The notes: a model not told the origin generated them from the letters alone. 64,000 nucleotides of DNA from Rodentibacter genomosp. 2 (GCA_001999425.1 MLHP01000017.1:41156-105155); one strand, 5' to 3'; positions 21,082 through 31,573 are shown, counted from the stretch's first letter. Program-made: numbers and translations.

Positions 21082-21419
21082 TGTCGATTCTCTTTTTAAA
21101 ATTTTTAAAAGTACCTCAAAATAAACCGCACTTTGCTTCGTTATCGACCTCGTGTTTCTCGCGCCAATCAATCTCACGATTGTATGTTGCTGGGTGCATT
21201 GATAACGTTATTGAAACGATAAAAGGATTGTTTAATAAAATAACGCGATATTTCGCACGCGTTACAAGCAGCTGGTTTATTTTCAAGAAAAATGTTGATT
21301 ATCAATGTCTTATGCCAAATGCTGCATTGAGTTTCCACCAACCTGATTTGTCCTTTTTTACGCCTAATCTTATACGTAAAAAGACGCCCTATTATCCATA
21401 GAAACCAATAAATTAGCAA
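21082..21419 (-). promoter_or_regulatory. rne promoter and long 5' leader
   Basis: On the minus strand TTGCTA (21414-21419) and GATAAT (21391-21396) are separated by exactly 17 bases and form a good sigma-70 promoter. Transcription would start near 21384, leaving about 300 bases of untranslated leader before rne. E. coli rne has a similarly long leader through which RNase E limits its own mRNA. The 403-base rne-rluC gap holds no convincing gene on either strand. Confidence 0.65.
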
Positions 21420-21484
21420 GGTCATAATTACCCTAGATAAGGCTTTTATGATATGATTTACGCCAATTTTCAAAAGGTGAAAAA

Positions 21485-22453
21485 ATGACAGGACAAAAAG
21501 AAAATATCATCAATTCCTCCGTAAAAATGCTCACAATTAGTGAGGACGAAGCCGGTCAGCGCATTGATAATTATCTGTTGGCGAAGCTAAAAGGTGTGCC
21601 GAAAAGTTTGATTTATCGCATTGTACGTAAGGGTGAAGTACGGGTAAATAAAGGGCGGATTAAGCCGGAATATAAATTGCAGAGCGGTGATATAGTGCGC
21701 TTACCGCCTGTGCGTACAACAGAAAAAAATAATCTGCCGGTCTCTAAGAATTTAAATAAAGTTGCGGATCTTGAACATAAAATTTTATTTGAAGACGATC
21801 AGTTAATCATATTAAATAAACCCTCAGGCATCGCTGTGCATGGCGGTAGCGGCTTGAATTTCGGCGTAATTGAGGCCTTACGTGCACTTCGCCCGGAAGC
21901 GCGTTTTTTAGAACTCGTTCATCGCTTGGATCGCGATACCTCAGGCATTTTGTTAATTGCAAAAAAACGTTCGGCATTACGCAATCTACATGAACAACTA
22001 CGCCTTAAAACCGTGCAAAAGGATTATTTGGCATTAGTACGAGGACAATGGCAGTCGCATGTTAAAGTGGTAAAAGCTCCATTGCTAAAAAATGAACTTG
22101 CCGGCGGAGAACGTATCGTACGAGTGAGTGAACAAGGTAAACCTTCCGAGACACGTTTTTCTATTGAGGAACGTTATTCTAACGCAACCTTAGTCAAAGC
22201 GTCACCGATCACTGGGCGAACCCATCAAATCCGCGTGCATACTCAATATGCCGGTCATCCCATTGCATTAGATACTAAATACGGAGATAAGGATTTTGAC
22301 ACACAAATACAAATATTTGGCTTAAATCGCCTGTTTTTACACGCATTTTCTATTCGTTTTGAACATCCCAAAACGGGCGAAACCTTGCGCTTCAATGCAC
22401 CACTTGATGAAAAAATAAAAGCAGTATTGAAAAAGTTACGGGAAAGCAAATAG
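21485..22453 (+). CDS. rluC: RluC, 23S rRNA pseudouridine synthase (955/2504/2580)
   Basis: This 322-residue protein has an N-terminal S4 RNA-binding domain ([20 protein letters not shown]) and the RluA catalytic domain with [12 protein letters not shown], where Asp is the nucleophile. [17 protein letters not shown] closes the active site. It is divergent from rne, as in E. coli. An AAAGGTG ribosome site precedes the ATG. A weak -10 (TATGAT) lies about 30 bases upstream. Confidence 0.96.
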   Translation: MTGQKENIINSSVKMLTISEDEAGQRIDNYLLAKLKGVPKSLIYRIVRKGEVRVNKGRIKPEYKLQSGDIVRLPPVRTTEKNNLPVSKNLNKVADLEHKILFEDDQLIILNKPSGIAVHGGSGLNFGVIEALRALRPEARFLELVHRLDRDTSGILLIAKKRSALRNLHEQLRLKTVQKDYLALVRGQWQSHVKVVKAPLLKNELAGGERIVRVSEQGKPSETRFSIEERYSNATLVKASPITGRTHQIRVHTQYAGHPIALDTKYGDKDFDTQIQIFGLNRLFLHAFSIRFEHPKTGETLRFNAPLDEKIKAVLKKLRESK

Positions 22454-22544
22454 ACAAATTTGGCATTTATTGTTATATTTGGGCTCGGAGACAACTCGTT
22501 TCTATCATGATTTCATAATAACGACAACATTAAAGGATAGCAAA

Positions 22545-22823
22545 ATGGCAAAAGGACAATCTTTACAAGATCCTTACTTGAACGCTCTACGTCGTGAGCG
22601 CATTCCTGTATCAATTTATTTGGTAAATGGAATTAAATTACAAGGGCAAATTGAATCATTCGATCAGTTTGTGATTTTGTTAAAAAACACCGTAAACCAA
22701 ATGGTGTACAAGCATGCAATTTCTACTGTTGTGCCGGCGCGTTCTGTTTCCCATCACAATAATAATCACCATAATGTGCAACCTGTAGAAACTACAGAAG
22801 AAACTGGAGCACAATCAGAATAA
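22545..22823 (+). CDS. hfq: Hfq, RNA chaperone
   Basis: The product has 92 residues from the ATG at 22545 (AAAGGAT ribosome site) and starts [20 protein letters not shown]. Both Sm motifs are present ([19 protein letters not shown] and YKHAIST). The C-terminal tail has a HHNNNHHNV stretch. Hfq pairs small RNAs with mRNAs. hflX follows by 8 bases, the hfq-hflX order of enterics. Confidence 0.98.
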   Translation: MAKGQSLQDPYLNALRRERIPVSIYLVNGIKLQGQIESFDQFVILLKNTVNQMVYKHAISTVVPARSVSHHNNNHHNVQPVETTEETGAQSE

Positions 22824-22831
22824 TCAATTAA

Positions 22832-24187
22832 ATGGATTGTAAAAAAACACTCAGTGCGGTTGAAAATTTACCTAAAATTTCAACCGCACTTTCTTTGTCC
22901 CAACCTCATCAAGACTCGTCTTCTCAGTGTGATACAGCTATCGTTGTACATGTTTTCTTTTCACAAAATAAAAATCTTGACGATCTCAAAGAATTTCTCC
23001 TGCTTGCTAAATCAGCTAATGTGAATACTTTGGAAGTGATAACAACCAGTCGTAGTACACCCCAAGCTAAATATTTTGTGGGAGAAGGAAAAGCACAGGA
23101 AATTGCTGAAGCGGTAAAAATATATAATGCAGATGTGATATTGGTTAATCATCAACTTACGCCTGCCCAAACACGCAATTTAGAAAATTTATGTAACTGT
23201 CGTGTTGTCGATCGAACGGGCGTCATATTAGATATTTTTGCCCAACGGGCAAGATCTCACGAAGGGAAATTACAAGTAGAACTGGCACAATTAAAACATT
23301 TAGCAACGCGTTTGGTTCGCCGTAAAACTGGGTTAGACCAACAAAAAGGAGCGGTCGGGCTAAGAGGGCCGGGAGAAACACAACTGGAGACAGATCGCCG
23401 TCTCATCAAAGTGCGTATTGGTCAGTTACAAAATCGTTTAGCAAAAGTCGAAAAACAACGTAATCAAAATCGTCAAACGAGGCAAAAAGCAGATATTCCG
23501 ACTATTTCACTGGTAGGTTATACCAACGCAGGGAAATCAACTCTTTTTAACGCGATCACACAAGCTAAGGTCTATGCAGCGGATCAGCTCTTTGCCACAC
23601 TCGATCCCACTTTACGCCGTTTACACATTCAAGATGTCGGCACAACTATTCTTGCCGATACGGTAGGTTTTGTACGCCAACTGCCGCATGATTTGGTTTC
23701 CGCATTCAAATCCACTTTACAAGAAACCGTCGAAGCCAATCTTTTATTACATATCATCGATGCAACTGATCCTCGAATGTCGGAAAATATAGAAGCAGTA
23801 GTTTCAGTGTTGGAGGAAATTAAAGCGGATAACGTTCCCGCCTTGTTGATTTACAATAAAATTGATTTACTAAATGACGTATTACCCCATATTGAATATG
23901 ATGATGAAAATAAACCCATCGCAGTTTATCTTTCCGCACATAACGAAGAAGGTATTGATTTATTATTGGAAGCCATCAAACTGCGGTTAAAAAATGAAAT
24001 ACTTTCGCTAAATCTGACTCTTCAGCCTTACGAAGGGAAGCTGCGTCATACTCTTTATCAACGAGATGCAATCCGCAACGAACAAATTACAAAACAAGGC
24101 AAATTTGCCTTAGATGTGCAAATCAATAGGGTGGAATGGCTAAAATTGTGTAAGCAATTTCCAAGTTTAGTGCGGATAAAGATTTAG
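22832..24187 (+). CDS. hflX: HflX, ribosome-associated GTPase
   Basis: This protein of up to 451 residues has the HflX N-terminal domain ([15 protein letters not shown]), the glycine-rich linker [15 protein letters not shown] and a G domain with G1 [14 protein letters not shown] and NKID. It splits stalled 70S ribosomes. The first about 25 residues have no counterpart in E. coli HflX and are encoded inside an uptake-signal inverted repeat, and the ATG at 22832 has no clear ribosome site, so the true start may be further in. Confidence 0.93.
   Translation: MDCKKTLSAVENLPKISTALSLSQPHQDSSSQCDTAIVVHVFFSQNKNLDDLKEFLLLAKSANVNTLEVITTSRSTPQAKYFVGEGKAQEIAEAVKIYNADVILVNHQLTPAQTRNLENLCNCRVVDRTGVILDIFAQRARSHEGKLQVELAQLKHLATRLVRRKTGLDQQKGAVGLRGPGETQLETDRRLIKVRIGQLQNRLAKVEKQRNQNRQTRQKADIPTISLVGYTNAGKSTLFNAITQAKVYAADQLFATLDPTLRRLHIQDVGTTILADTVGFVRQLPHDLVSAFKSTLQETVEANLLLHIIDATDPRMSENIEAVVSVLEEIKADNVPALLIYNKIDLLNDVLPHIEYDDENKPIAVYLSAHNEEGIDLLLEAIKLRLKNEILSLNLTLQPYEGKLRHTLYQRDAIRNEQITKQGKFALDVQINRVEWLKLCKQFPSLVRIKI
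22853..22890. repeat. Inverted uptake-signal pair at the hfq/hflX junction
   Basis: AGTGCGGTTGAAA and TTTCAACCGCACT pair perfectly around a 12-base AT-rich loop and are followed by TTTCTTTG. It looks like the hfq terminator, but it lies within the annotated first codons of hflX. Confidence 0.75.
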
Positions 24188-24213
24188 TCGGCAAATTTTC
24201 ATACCAAGCAATA

Positions 24214-25167
24214 CTATTTTCCAATTTCGTATTGCTTTAACTTATTTGCAATCGCAGTATGCGATACGCCCAAGCGTTGCGCCAGTTTGCGGGTACTTGG
24301 ATATTCTTTGTAAAAAGCCTGCAAAACCTTAGCCTCATATTGCCCGATAATCTCCTCTAATGTTTGATTTTCAAATTCATCAACAGAAATGACCGCACTT
24401 TGTGGCAGGGTGAGATTTAAACTTTCTACACTCAACTGATTGTCTTTCGATAAAGAACAGGCACGATATAAGGTGTTGTAAAGTTCCCGAACATTTCCCT
24501 GCCAATCATATTGCTGCAAATAAGCAAGAAAATCCTGATTAAAGGTAGGTAATTTTATTTTTAATTCACTACTAATTTCTTGTAAAAAGCCTTCTGCTAA
24601 GGGTTGAATATCCGCGATGCGTTCCCGCAATGGCGGTATGTTGATGACCAATACATTCAAACGATGAAATAAATCGGCACGCACCTTACCTTGTTCAACC
24701 AAAAGGTTGAGAGGAACTTGAGAAGTGCAGATAACGCGCACGTTTGCATAATGCTCCTGTTCTTCCCCTACTCGGCGGAATGAACCGTCCGTCAAAAAAC
24801 GCAATAATTTGGCTTGCAGATTGAGCGATAATTCCGCAATCCCGTCCAACAATACCGTCCCCTCATTCGCATATTCAAAAAAACCGATCGTCTCACTATT
24901 TCCCACTTTCCGCCCAAACATTTCGCTTTCAGCATCTTCATCAGGCAAACCTGCACAATTCACTGCAATAAATTTTTTATCACGGCGTAAACTTTGGTAG
25001 TGGCATGCTTTTGCCAATAAATCTTTTCCCGTTCCGGTTTCACCTTGAATCAGTAACGGCACATCAAACATGGCAAAACGTTGGGCATTTTCTACCGCAC
25101 TTTTCATGGTTTCACTATGGGTTACAAAGCAAGCGAAAGGATGTTGAGGATCAAATTTCAAAGTCAT
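24214..25167 (-). CDS. tyrR: TyrR, aromatic amino acid regulator (short form)
   Basis: This 317-residue protein has an AAA+ sigma-54-type ATPase domain (IQGETGTGKDLLAKA; TVLLDGIAEL) and a C-terminal Fis-type helix-turn-helix (TRKLAQRLGVSHTAIANKLK). It lacks the N-terminal ACT-PAS region of the 513-residue E. coli protein, as does the H. influenzae homologue. The GAFTGA sigma-54 contact motif is absent, as in all TyrR. A perfect TyrR box overlies its own promoter. Confidence 0.93.
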   Translation of the reverse strand: MTLKFDPQHPFACFVTHSETMKSAVENAQRFAMFDVPLLIQGETGTGKDLLAKACHYQSLRRDKKFIAVNCAGLPDEDAESEMFGRKVGNSETIGFFEYANEGTVLLDGIAELSLNLQAKLLRFLTDGSFRRVGEEQEHYANVRVICTSQVPLNLLVEQGKVRADLFHRLNVLVINIPPLRERIADIQPLAEGFLQEISSELKIKLPTFNQDFLAYLQQYDWQGNVRELYNTLYRACSLSKDNQLSVESLNLTLPQSAVISVDEFENQTLEEIIGQYEAKVLQAFYKEYPSTRKLAQRLGVSHTAIANKLKQYEIGK

Positions 25168-25200
25168 GTTGAACAGTCCGAATAAATGTAAATTGAACCT

Positions 25201-25241
25201 ATAATAAGTTGTTTACATAAATCTGTAAAGATTATTTTACA
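25201..25241 (-). promoter_or_regulatory. tyrR promoter with perfect TyrR box
   Basis: TGTAAA-N6-TTTACA at 25224-25241 matches the TyrR box consensus exactly. On the minus strand its TTTACA serves as -35, followed after 17 bases by TATTAT (25201-25206) as -10. Bound TyrR would cover the -35, so autorepression is expected, as known in E. coli. Confidence 0.85.
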
Positions 25242-25249
25242 GACAAACA

Positions 25250-25272
25250 AAAACCCCTCGAAAGGGGCTTTT
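25250..25272 (-). terminator. Terminator after the siderophore operon
   Basis: On the minus strand AAAAGCCCCT and AGGGGTTTTT pair around a TTCG loop. It directly follows the stop of the binding-protein gene and insulates tyrR. Confidence 0.82.
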
Positions 25273-25279
25273 ATGAAAC

Positions 25280-26191
25280 TTATTTTTGTACTGCATTATT
25301 TAGTTCTTTTGAGATGATCTCCATAGATTCCAAACCACCAAAGGCGAGATACCAATTTACCGAATCCAAATAAATGATATGTCCGTTTTTATAAGCCTTA
25401 GTCTGCTTGATAATATCATTATCCAGCACTTTTTGGGCGTTATTGACTTTTTCGGTTATTGCTGCGGTACGATCAATTACCAGCAAGAAATCCGGATTTT
25501 TTTCTAAGACATATTCAAATCCGATACTTTGCCCATGGGTAGAAGATTTAATGGTGGAATCAATAGGTTGAAAGCCATATTTTTGATATACCATACCATA
25601 ACGCGAACCATCACCGAACGCACTCATTTTACTTTCGTTCACCAGGACAAGTAACGCCGTTTTATCTTTCGCCAATTTCTCAACTCGGCTTACCACGCTA
25701 TCCAATGCGGCTAATTTCGCTTTTGCCAACGCTTCCTTACCAAAGATTTGACCAAGTGCGGTCACATTTTGCTGAAAACTTTCATAGTAATTTTTATAGT
25801 CGTTATCAATGAAAAAAACTGGAGCAATTTCCTTAAATTTATCCAACGATTTTTCTTGACGTTTTGAAGCAATAATAAGATCCGGCACAATTTCATTAAT
25901 TTGCTCTAAAGATTGTTCTTTTAAATCCCCGACATTTTTAAATTTTTTATCGGCGAATTCAGAAAGATAACTTGGGATTTTGCCACTTTGAGGAAAACCC
26001 GCGATTTTATCCGCCACTCCTAAAGCACGAATCGTATCCGCCGCACCAAAATCAAGCACCACTACTTTTTGCGGATTTTGTGGAACAGTTTGCTTACCCG
26101 CAAAGTTTTCTACCGTAATATCGGCAGCATTTGCCATACCGGTTACGAATAATGTTAAACCAAGTGCGGTCAGTTTTTTTAATGTTTTCAT
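25280..26191 (-). CDS. Iron-siderophore ABC transporter, periplasmic binding protein
   Basis: This 303-residue protein has a signal peptide of about 22 residues (ending GMANA-AD) and the two-lobed type III binding fold of siderophore binding proteins (VVVLDFGAADTIRALG; LEQINEIVPDLIIAS). It resembles the FatB/YclQ/CeuE group, which bind catecholate-type or petrobactin siderophores. The ligand here is not known. It is the last gene of a four-gene operon behind a Fur box. Confidence 0.9.
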   Translation of the reverse strand: MKTLKKLTALGLTLFVTGMANAADITVENFAGKQTVPQNPQKVVVLDFGAADTIRALGVADKIAGFPQSGKIPSYLSEFADKKFKNVGDLKEQSLEQINEIVPDLIIASKRQEKSLDKFKEIAPVFFIDNDYKNYYESFQQNVTALGQIFGKEALAKAKLAALDSVVSRVEKLAKDKTALLVLVNESKMSAFGDGSRYGMVYQKYGFQPIDSTIKSSTHGQSIGFEYVLEKNPDFLLVIDRTAAITEKVNNAQKVLDNDIIKQTKAYKNGHIIYLDSVNWYLAFGGLESMEIISKELNNAVQK

Positions 26192-26297
26192 ACATTCTCC
26201 TTAATTTAGTATTACATCAAAATATTTTGCTTAATTTTTCCTCCTTGGAAAAATCAAAAATCAGCCTATTTTCTTTATCAATGGAAAATCAGCAGTT

Positions 26298-27059
26298 TTA
26301 CTTAAAATAAACGGCAATTTTATTATTTTTGATATCTTGAATCGGAATCGCCATATCGTAAATATCTTGTAAGACCGAGGATTGCATAATATCTCTCACA
26401 TTACCTTGTTGTACTAAACGTCCACCTTTCATTGCAATAATATAATCGGAATAACAAGAAGCAAAATTAATATCGTGAATCACAATAACCACTGTTTTAT
26501 TTAATTCATTAACCAATTTACGCAATACTTTCATAATCTGTACAGAATGTTTCATATCCAGATTATTAAGCGGTTCATCAAGTAAAATATAATCCGTATC
26601 CTGTGCTAACGTCATAGCAATATACGCACGCTGGCGTTGGCCACCGCTGAGACTATCAATATATTGATGGCGAATCTCACCAAGATCCATATAAGTAATG
26701 GCCCGTTCAATAAAAGTGCGGTCGATTTCCGTTAAATTTCCCTTAGAATAAGGAAAACGCCCAAAAGCGACTAATTCTTCAATGGTCAAACGTAAATTAA
26801 TATTGTTGGTTTGCTTCAAAATAGCGAGCTGTTTGGCAATTTCACTACTTTTTTTGCTATTCAGTAATTCATCATTTAAATATACATCGCCATTATCTGC
26901 CGAGAGTAAACGGCTAATGATCGACAGCAGCGTACTTTTTCCTGCACCATTCGGGCCAATAAAAGAGGTAATTTTTCCCTTTGGAATAACTAATGAAACA
27001 TCATTTACTACTTTCTTACCACTATAACTTTTGCTGATATTTCTAATCTCAATTGCCAT
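26298..27059 (-). CDS. Iron-siderophore ABC transporter, ATPase
   Basis: This 253-residue ABC ATPase has Walker A GPNGAGKST, signature LSGGQRQRAYIAMTLAQ and Walker B DYILLDEPLNNLD, followed by the H-loop IVIHDIN. It is of the FecE/YclP subgroup. It energises the two permeases encoded just upstream, with 15 bases between genes. Confidence 0.93.
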   Translation of the reverse strand: MAIEIRNISKSYSGKKVVNDVSLVIPKGKITSFIGPNGAGKSTLLSIISRLLSADNGDVYLNDELLNSKKSSEIAKQLAILKQTNNINLRLTIEELVAFGRFPYSKGNLTEIDRTFIERAITYMDLGEIRHQYIDSLSGGQRQRAYIAMTLAQDTDYILLDEPLNNLDMKHSVQIMKVLRKLVNELNKTVVIVIHDINFASCYSDYIIAMKGGRLVQQGNVRDIMQSSVLQDIYDMAIPIQDIKNNKIAVYFK

Positions 27060-27074
27060 TTTGTCTTATTCTTC

Positions 27075-28028
27075 CTATTTTTTATTTGTATTTAATAAAA
27101 GGTAAATGAAATACACGCCACCGACAAAATTCACGATGATACTCAACGTAGTTCGGAAAGTAAAAATTTGTGTGACTAAAAATTGCCCTAAGATCAATGT
27201 AACCATTGAAATTAACATCGCAGCCAGAATTAAGATTTTATGGCGATAATCACGGATAAATTCAAAGGTGATATTCATCACCAATAAACCAAGGAAAGTA
27301 AGCGGACCGACAAGTGCGGTGGAAACCGAAATTAAAATTGCCACTAAAATCAATAATGTTTTTGTAATTTGGTGATAATCCACGCCTAAATTAATCGCGT
27401 TTTCACGCCCAAGCGCTAAAACATCCAAATAACGCCAATAACACAGACTAAATAAAATAGTAGCGATTAAAATAGCCAATGCCACCCATAAAATATTTGT
27501 GTTAATTCGATTAAAACTGGCAAAGCCAATATCTTGTGCAATTTGAAATTCATTTGGATCAATTAACACTTCCATAAAAGTAGTCAAACTACCGAAAAAA
27601 GTACCGAATACAATGCCAACAAGTAGTAAAAAGAAAATATTTTGCGATTCTTGTTTAAATAAAAAATGATAAAGCAAAAGGGAAAAAAGTATCATGGCAC
27701 CGCTACAAATGATAAATAAAGCGATGGAATTCATTGATAATAATGTGCCGGAACCGAACAAGAAAATAATGCCGGTTTGGATCAACAAATATAACGAATC
27801 CAAACCTAAAATACTCGGGGTCAAAATACGGTTATTAACCACTGTTTGGAAAATCATCGTAGCGAGTGCTACGGCAACACCGGTAATCATAATTGCCAAA
27901 AGGGAAAGACTACGATTTTCCAAAGCGTACTGCCAACGGCTCGGCAAGGCATAACCTAAATAAAGTGCAATAGATATTAAAACTAAAATCGCAAGCGCAA
28001 TGAGTTGATAGAAAGATTTCTTACGCAT
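27075..28028 (-). CDS. Iron-siderophore ABC transporter, permease 2
   Basis: This 317-residue membrane protein has about nine hydrophobic segments and the FecCD/BtuC family pattern (ALGRENAINLGVDY; LVGPLTFLGLLVMN). It overlaps the upstream permease by 8 bases. The FatC/YclO-like partner of a heterodimeric channel is the most likely role. Confidence 0.92.
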   Translation of the reverse strand: MRKKSFYQLIALAILVLISIALYLGYALPSRWQYALENRSLSLLAIMITGVAVALATMIFQTVVNNRILTPSILGLDSLYLLIQTGIIFLFGSGTLLSMNSIALFIICSGAMILFSLLLYHFLFKQESQNIFFLLLVGIVFGTFFGSLTTFMEVLIDPNEFQIAQDIGFASFNRINTNILWVALAILIATILFSLCYWRYLDVLALGRENAINLGVDYHQITKTLLILVAILISVSTALVGPLTFLGLLVMNITFEFIRDYRHKILILAAMLISMVTLILGQFLVTQIFTFRTTLSIIVNFVGGVYFIYLLLNTNKK

Positions 28029-28974
28029 TTCGATACCGCTTTAACAATAAAAATAAGAAAACACCGCTGCCAAATACACCTACGATAGTATTAATCGAAA
28101 TTTCATAAGGATAAATGACCGCTCTTCCCAAAATATCACAGAACAAAACAAAAACGGCCCCCAACAATGCCGTGTGTGAAAGCACTTTTTTCAGATTATC
28201 GCCTAAATAGAGAGTGACAATATTTGGAATAATCAATCCAAGAAACGGGATAACCCCGATAGAAACAATAATAATGGACGATACTACTGCTATGATTAAT
28301 AACCCGATATAAAGTACTTGGTTATAATTCAACCCTAAATTTATCGCAAAATCTTTCCCCATACCCACAATCGCAAAATGATGTGCAAACAAATATGCAA
28401 CAGCCAACATTGGAATACTAAAATAAAGCAATTCATACCGCCCCGCCATCACCAGTGAAAAATCGCCCTGCAACCAGCCCGAAAGGTTCTGCAATAACTC
28501 TTGCTGATAGGCAATGAATGCGGTTATAGAACTAATAATATTACCGAACATCATTCCCACCAGCGGGACAAAAATCGTATCTTTAAATTTTAAACGGGAA
28601 AGAATCGTCATAAATAATAATGTGCCGAAAAATGAAACAATCACGGCAACAGTGGTTTTTAACAGCATAGAGGCGGAAGGGAAAAATAGCATCGCAATTA
28701 AAATACCAAGGCGGGCGCTATCCATTGTTCCTGCCGTAGTGGGTGAAACAAAACGGTTTCGGCTTAACTGCTGCATCACCAAACCACAAATACTTAAGGC
28801 TACCCCGGCAATTAAAATGCTCACTAAACGCGGTACACGGCTAATCAAAAAAATCTGCCACTGACTACCTTCAAAATTAAGCAATCCTTGCAAACTAACC
28901 GTGCTTACACCTAAAAAAAGTGAAATACATGAAAGTATAAAAAGGAGAAAAATAAGATAACGCCGTTTGATCAT
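28021..28974 (-). CDS. Iron-siderophore ABC transporter, permease 1
   Basis: This 317-residue FecCD-family permease has about nine hydrophobic segments, LSICGLVMQQLSRNRFVSPTT near the N-terminal part and IGVIPFLGLIIPNIV near the end. It is the first gene of the operon. No clear ribosome site is seen before the ATG. A Fur box lies 9 bases upstream. Confidence 0.92.
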   Translation of the reverse strand: MIKRRYLIFLLFILSCISLFLGVSTVSLQGLLNFEGSQWQIFLISRVPRLVSILIAGVALSICGLVMQQLSRNRFVSPTTAGTMDSARLGILIAMLFFPSASMLLKTTVAVIVSFFGTLLFMTILSRLKFKDTIFVPLVGMMFGNIISSITAFIAYQQELLQNLSGWLQGDFSLVMAGRYELLYFSIPMLAVAYLFAHHFAIVGMGKDFAINLGLNYNQVLYIGLLIIAVVSSIIIVSIGVIPFLGLIIPNIVTLYLGDNLKKVLSHTALLGAVFVLFCDILGRAVIYPYEISINTIVGVFGSGVFLFLLLKRYRNA

Positions 28975-28982
28975 AAATAAAA

Positions 28983-28997
28983 TGATAATAATTCTTA
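28983..28997. promoter_or_regulatory. Fur box before the siderophore operon
   Basis: TGATAATAATTCTTA matches the 7-1-7 Fur consensus TGATAAT-N-ATTATCA at 12 of 14 positions. It lies immediately upstream of the first permease gene. Iron-bound Fur would repress the operon. Confidence 0.7.
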
Positions 28998-29101
28998 GAT
29001 TTAAAAGGATAACACATCAGAGTACTAGGATAAAGATAGGGTTTACCAATAAAGAGGTTTAACTTATTTGGAGAATAAAGACGGTTAACAGAAGAAAAAT
29101 T

Positions 29102-29132
29102 AAAAGTGCGGTTAATTTTAACCGCACTTTTT
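29102..29132. terminator. Uptake-signal terminator after mepM
   Basis: AAAAGTGCGGTTAA and TTAACCGCACTTTT form a near-perfect 14-pair stem with a 2-base spacer and T-rich flanks on both strands. It is an inverted pair of uptake signals placed just past the mepM stop. Confidence 0.85.
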
Positions 29133-29146
29133 TCATTAAACCTAAA

Positions 29147-30592
29147 TTATAGTTTTAACATTCGCTCCGCTTCTTTTGCTCTTCTCAGGAATTGCTTACG
29201 TTCTGCGGTTGCCATACTGCTTGTTCCCGGCAATTTTACGGTAAGCGGATTAACCGCTCGTCCATTAATATGGAACTCATAATGTAAATGCGGACCGGTT
29301 GAAATACCCGTATTACCGGAAAGTGCTATGCGTTCACCTTTTTTCACCGTTTGTCCAGCTCGAACCAAAGGGCGGCTTAGGTGCATATATACCGTTTGAT
29401 ATTCACGTCCATGACGTAGCACGACATAACGCCCAGCTCCCCCTGCTTGATAAGCGACTTTCTCCACCAAACCGTCTGCCGGTGCAATAACCGGTGTACC
29501 TTGCGGCACAGAAAAATCCACTCCTTTATGAGGGCGCACACGTCCGGTCACTGGATGACGGCGATTCGGGTTAAAACCTGAAGACACCCTAGCCTGACGT
29601 TGCAACGGGTAACGTGCAAAACCTTTACCTAGGGTTTCACCTTGTTGATTATAATAACGACCGTTTGCCGCTTGAATTGCGTAATAGCTCTTGCCGTCTG
29701 CAAGAATATGGATCGCTTCAACATTACCCTGTCCAGTCAATTTGTCGCCCAAATATTCACGAGAAACCAAAATCGAAAATTTAGTGTCTTTCTTAAGTTT
29801 TCTCAAACTCACTTGCCATTGTAATGCAGAAGTTAATTGTGCAATTTGGCGTCCTTCTAAACCTAAAGAACGTAAGCTGGCAGCAAAAGAGCTGCTTACC
29901 TTCCCTTTCAATACTTCTTTTTTCCAAACGCTTTGTTTCTCTAAGATTTGACGTTTAAATTTTCCCTCTTCGACACGTTCATAAATTCGCTCTTCTTTTT
30001 CAGAAACAAGCCAATTTAAATATTCTAATTGATCGCTTTTATCTACAATCCAGTAAAATTGCTGCCCTGCTCGAAGATTTTTAAGTTCCGGATAAGAGGC
30101 AATTAATCCTTTTGCCGTGTCATCTTCCAACCCTGAAAGCTCTAATACGTCTTTCAAAGTATCGCCGCGTACGACAGTATGGCTAAATTGATGGGTAATA
30201 CGTAAGGCTTGATCGGCTACATCCAATAAACCACTCAAGGCATCTTGCGCATCTTGCGGAAGATCATTAAGCTCATCAAATTCCGGTTTAACTTCTTCCG
30301 CTTCATCATCTTGAGCCTGCAACTCATCATCATAAGAAGTTGCATCCTCAGTATGTAATTGCTCAGGTACCTGTGAGATCTGCCTATTTTCTTCAGGTTT
30401 AAGGGGTTGATACTGCACATCATCCACCATTTCTGGCTCAAGATCACTTTGAACCGAAGGTTTAGATTCCGCACTATCTTTCAAACCCAACATAATGCCG
30501 CTAAAAATTAACGCCAATGCAACAAAAAAAATCGCAGCTTTTATACGGGATTTTCTTTTTCGTCTGTCTCGGGCTAATTTAATATGTTGCAA
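29147..30592 (-). CDS. mepM: MepM-like murein DD-endopeptidase
   Basis: This 481-residue protein has one membrane anchor (about 17-36), an acidic disordered linker to about residue 120, an OapA/LysM-like domain (about 137-185) and a C-terminal M23 LytM domain. The zinc ligands are visible: HKGVD (His355, Asp359) and HLHYEF (His437). It should cleave D-Ala-mDAP cross-links to allow murein growth. The divergent znuCB neighbour is the usual arrangement. Confidence 0.93.
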   Translation of the reverse strand: MQHIKLARDRRKRKSRIKAAIFFVALALIFSGIMLGLKDSAESKPSVQSDLEPEMVDDVQYQPLKPEENRQISQVPEQLHTEDATSYDDELQAQDDEAEEVKPEFDELNDLPQDAQDALSGLLDVADQALRITHQFSHTVVRGDTLKDVLELSGLEDDTAKGLIASYPELKNLRAGQQFYWIVDKSDQLEYLNWLVSEKEERIYERVEEGKFKRQILEKQSVWKKEVLKGKVSSSFAASLRSLGLEGRQIAQLTSALQWQVSLRKLKKDTKFSILVSREYLGDKLTGQGNVEAIHILADGKSYYAIQAANGRYYNQQGETLGKGFARYPLQRQARVSSGFNPNRRHPVTGRVRPHKGVDFSVPQGTPVIAPADGLVEKVAYQAGGAGRYVVLRHGREYQTVYMHLSRPLVRAGQTVKKGERIALSGNTGISTGPHLHYEFHINGRAVNPLTVKLPGTSSMATAERKQFLRRAKEAERMLKL

Positions 30593-30769
30593 GGGTAAGT
30601 ACCTAAAGGGGAAATAATATCGTCTTCAGACTGTGAATCATCAAAGAGGTTCATTCTACCCTAAAACAGATAAAAAAGTTGTCGAAATATTCATCATAAA
30701 GCGAGAACATCTTGAGAAAAACGGCAAAATGAGCTAAGGTTAGCCGCTAAATTTGATATAGGTGGCATT

Positions 30770-31573
30770 ATGCAAATTCATTCCATTCAATGCGATCCGA
30801 GTTCTCCATTAATTGAACTCAAGAATATCAATGTGGTATTTGAACAAAAAACAGCACTACAAAATATCAATTTAAATATTTATCCCCACTCTATTATTAC
30901 TATCGTCGGGCCAAACGGCGGGGGGAAATCCACATTATTAAAAACCCTCTTAAAATTACAACAACCGACCTCAGGAGAAGTCATTTATAGTAAAAATGTA
31001 CGTATTGGCTATGTGCCGCAAAAAATTTACTTAGATCACAATTTACCTCTTACGGTAGAACGTTTTCTTGCCTTAAAAAAAGGGGCAAAAACACAAGAAA
31101 TTTCAACCGCACTTGAGCAACTTTCCATTACACATTTACGCAAAAATAATATGCAAAAACTTTCCGGTGGTGAAATGCAACGGGTATTGCTCGCCCGTGC
31201 CATTTTAAACAAACCGAATTTATTAGTATTGGACGAACCCACTCAAGGTGTAGATATCACCGGTCAGGCGGAACTTTATCAACTGATTCATCAAACCCAA
31301 CAACAATTAAATTGTGCAGTGTTGATGGTTTCTCATGATTTACATATTGTGATGGCGGACAGTAAAGAAGTGATTTGCATTAATCAACACATTTGCTGCG
31401 CCGGAACACCGGAAACCCTGTCAAATGATCCCACATTTATACGTTTATGGGGCAACCGACTCTCACAAAATGTAGGCTTTTATACTCATCGCCACAATCA
31501 CCATCATAATTTACACGGTGATGTCTGTAGTTGTAACGGCACGGTCGATTGTTGTCAAAATAAGGATATTTAA
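30770..31573 (+). CDS. znuC: ZnuC, zinc ABC transporter ATPase
   Basis: This 267-residue ATPase has Walker [10 protein letters not shown], signature [16 protein letters not shown] and Walker [13 protein letters not shown]. The His-rich tail ([15 protein letters not shown]) fits a zinc system. ATG follows AGGTGG. It overlaps znuB by one base. The binding protein znuA is not nearby. I see no clear Zur box in the 177-base upstream gap. Confidence 0.95.
   Translation: MQIHSIQCDPSSPLIELKNINVVFEQKTALQNINLNIYPHSIITIVGPNGGGKSTLLKTLLKLQQPTSGEVIYSKNVRIGYVPQKIYLDHNLPLTVERFLALKKGAKTQEISTALEQLSITHLRKNNMQKLSGGEMQRVLLARAILNKPNLLVLDEPTQGVDITGQAELYQLIHQTQQQLNCAVLMVSHDLHIVMADSKEVICINQHICCAGTPETLSNDPTFIRLWGNRLSQNVGFYTHRHNHHHNLHGDVCSCNGTVDCCQNKDI

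Noticed and set aside
21174..21473. 99-codon frame antisense to the rluC upstream region
   Set aside because: It lies over the rne promoter and leader, has no ribosome site or family resemblance, and is explained as noncoding leader.
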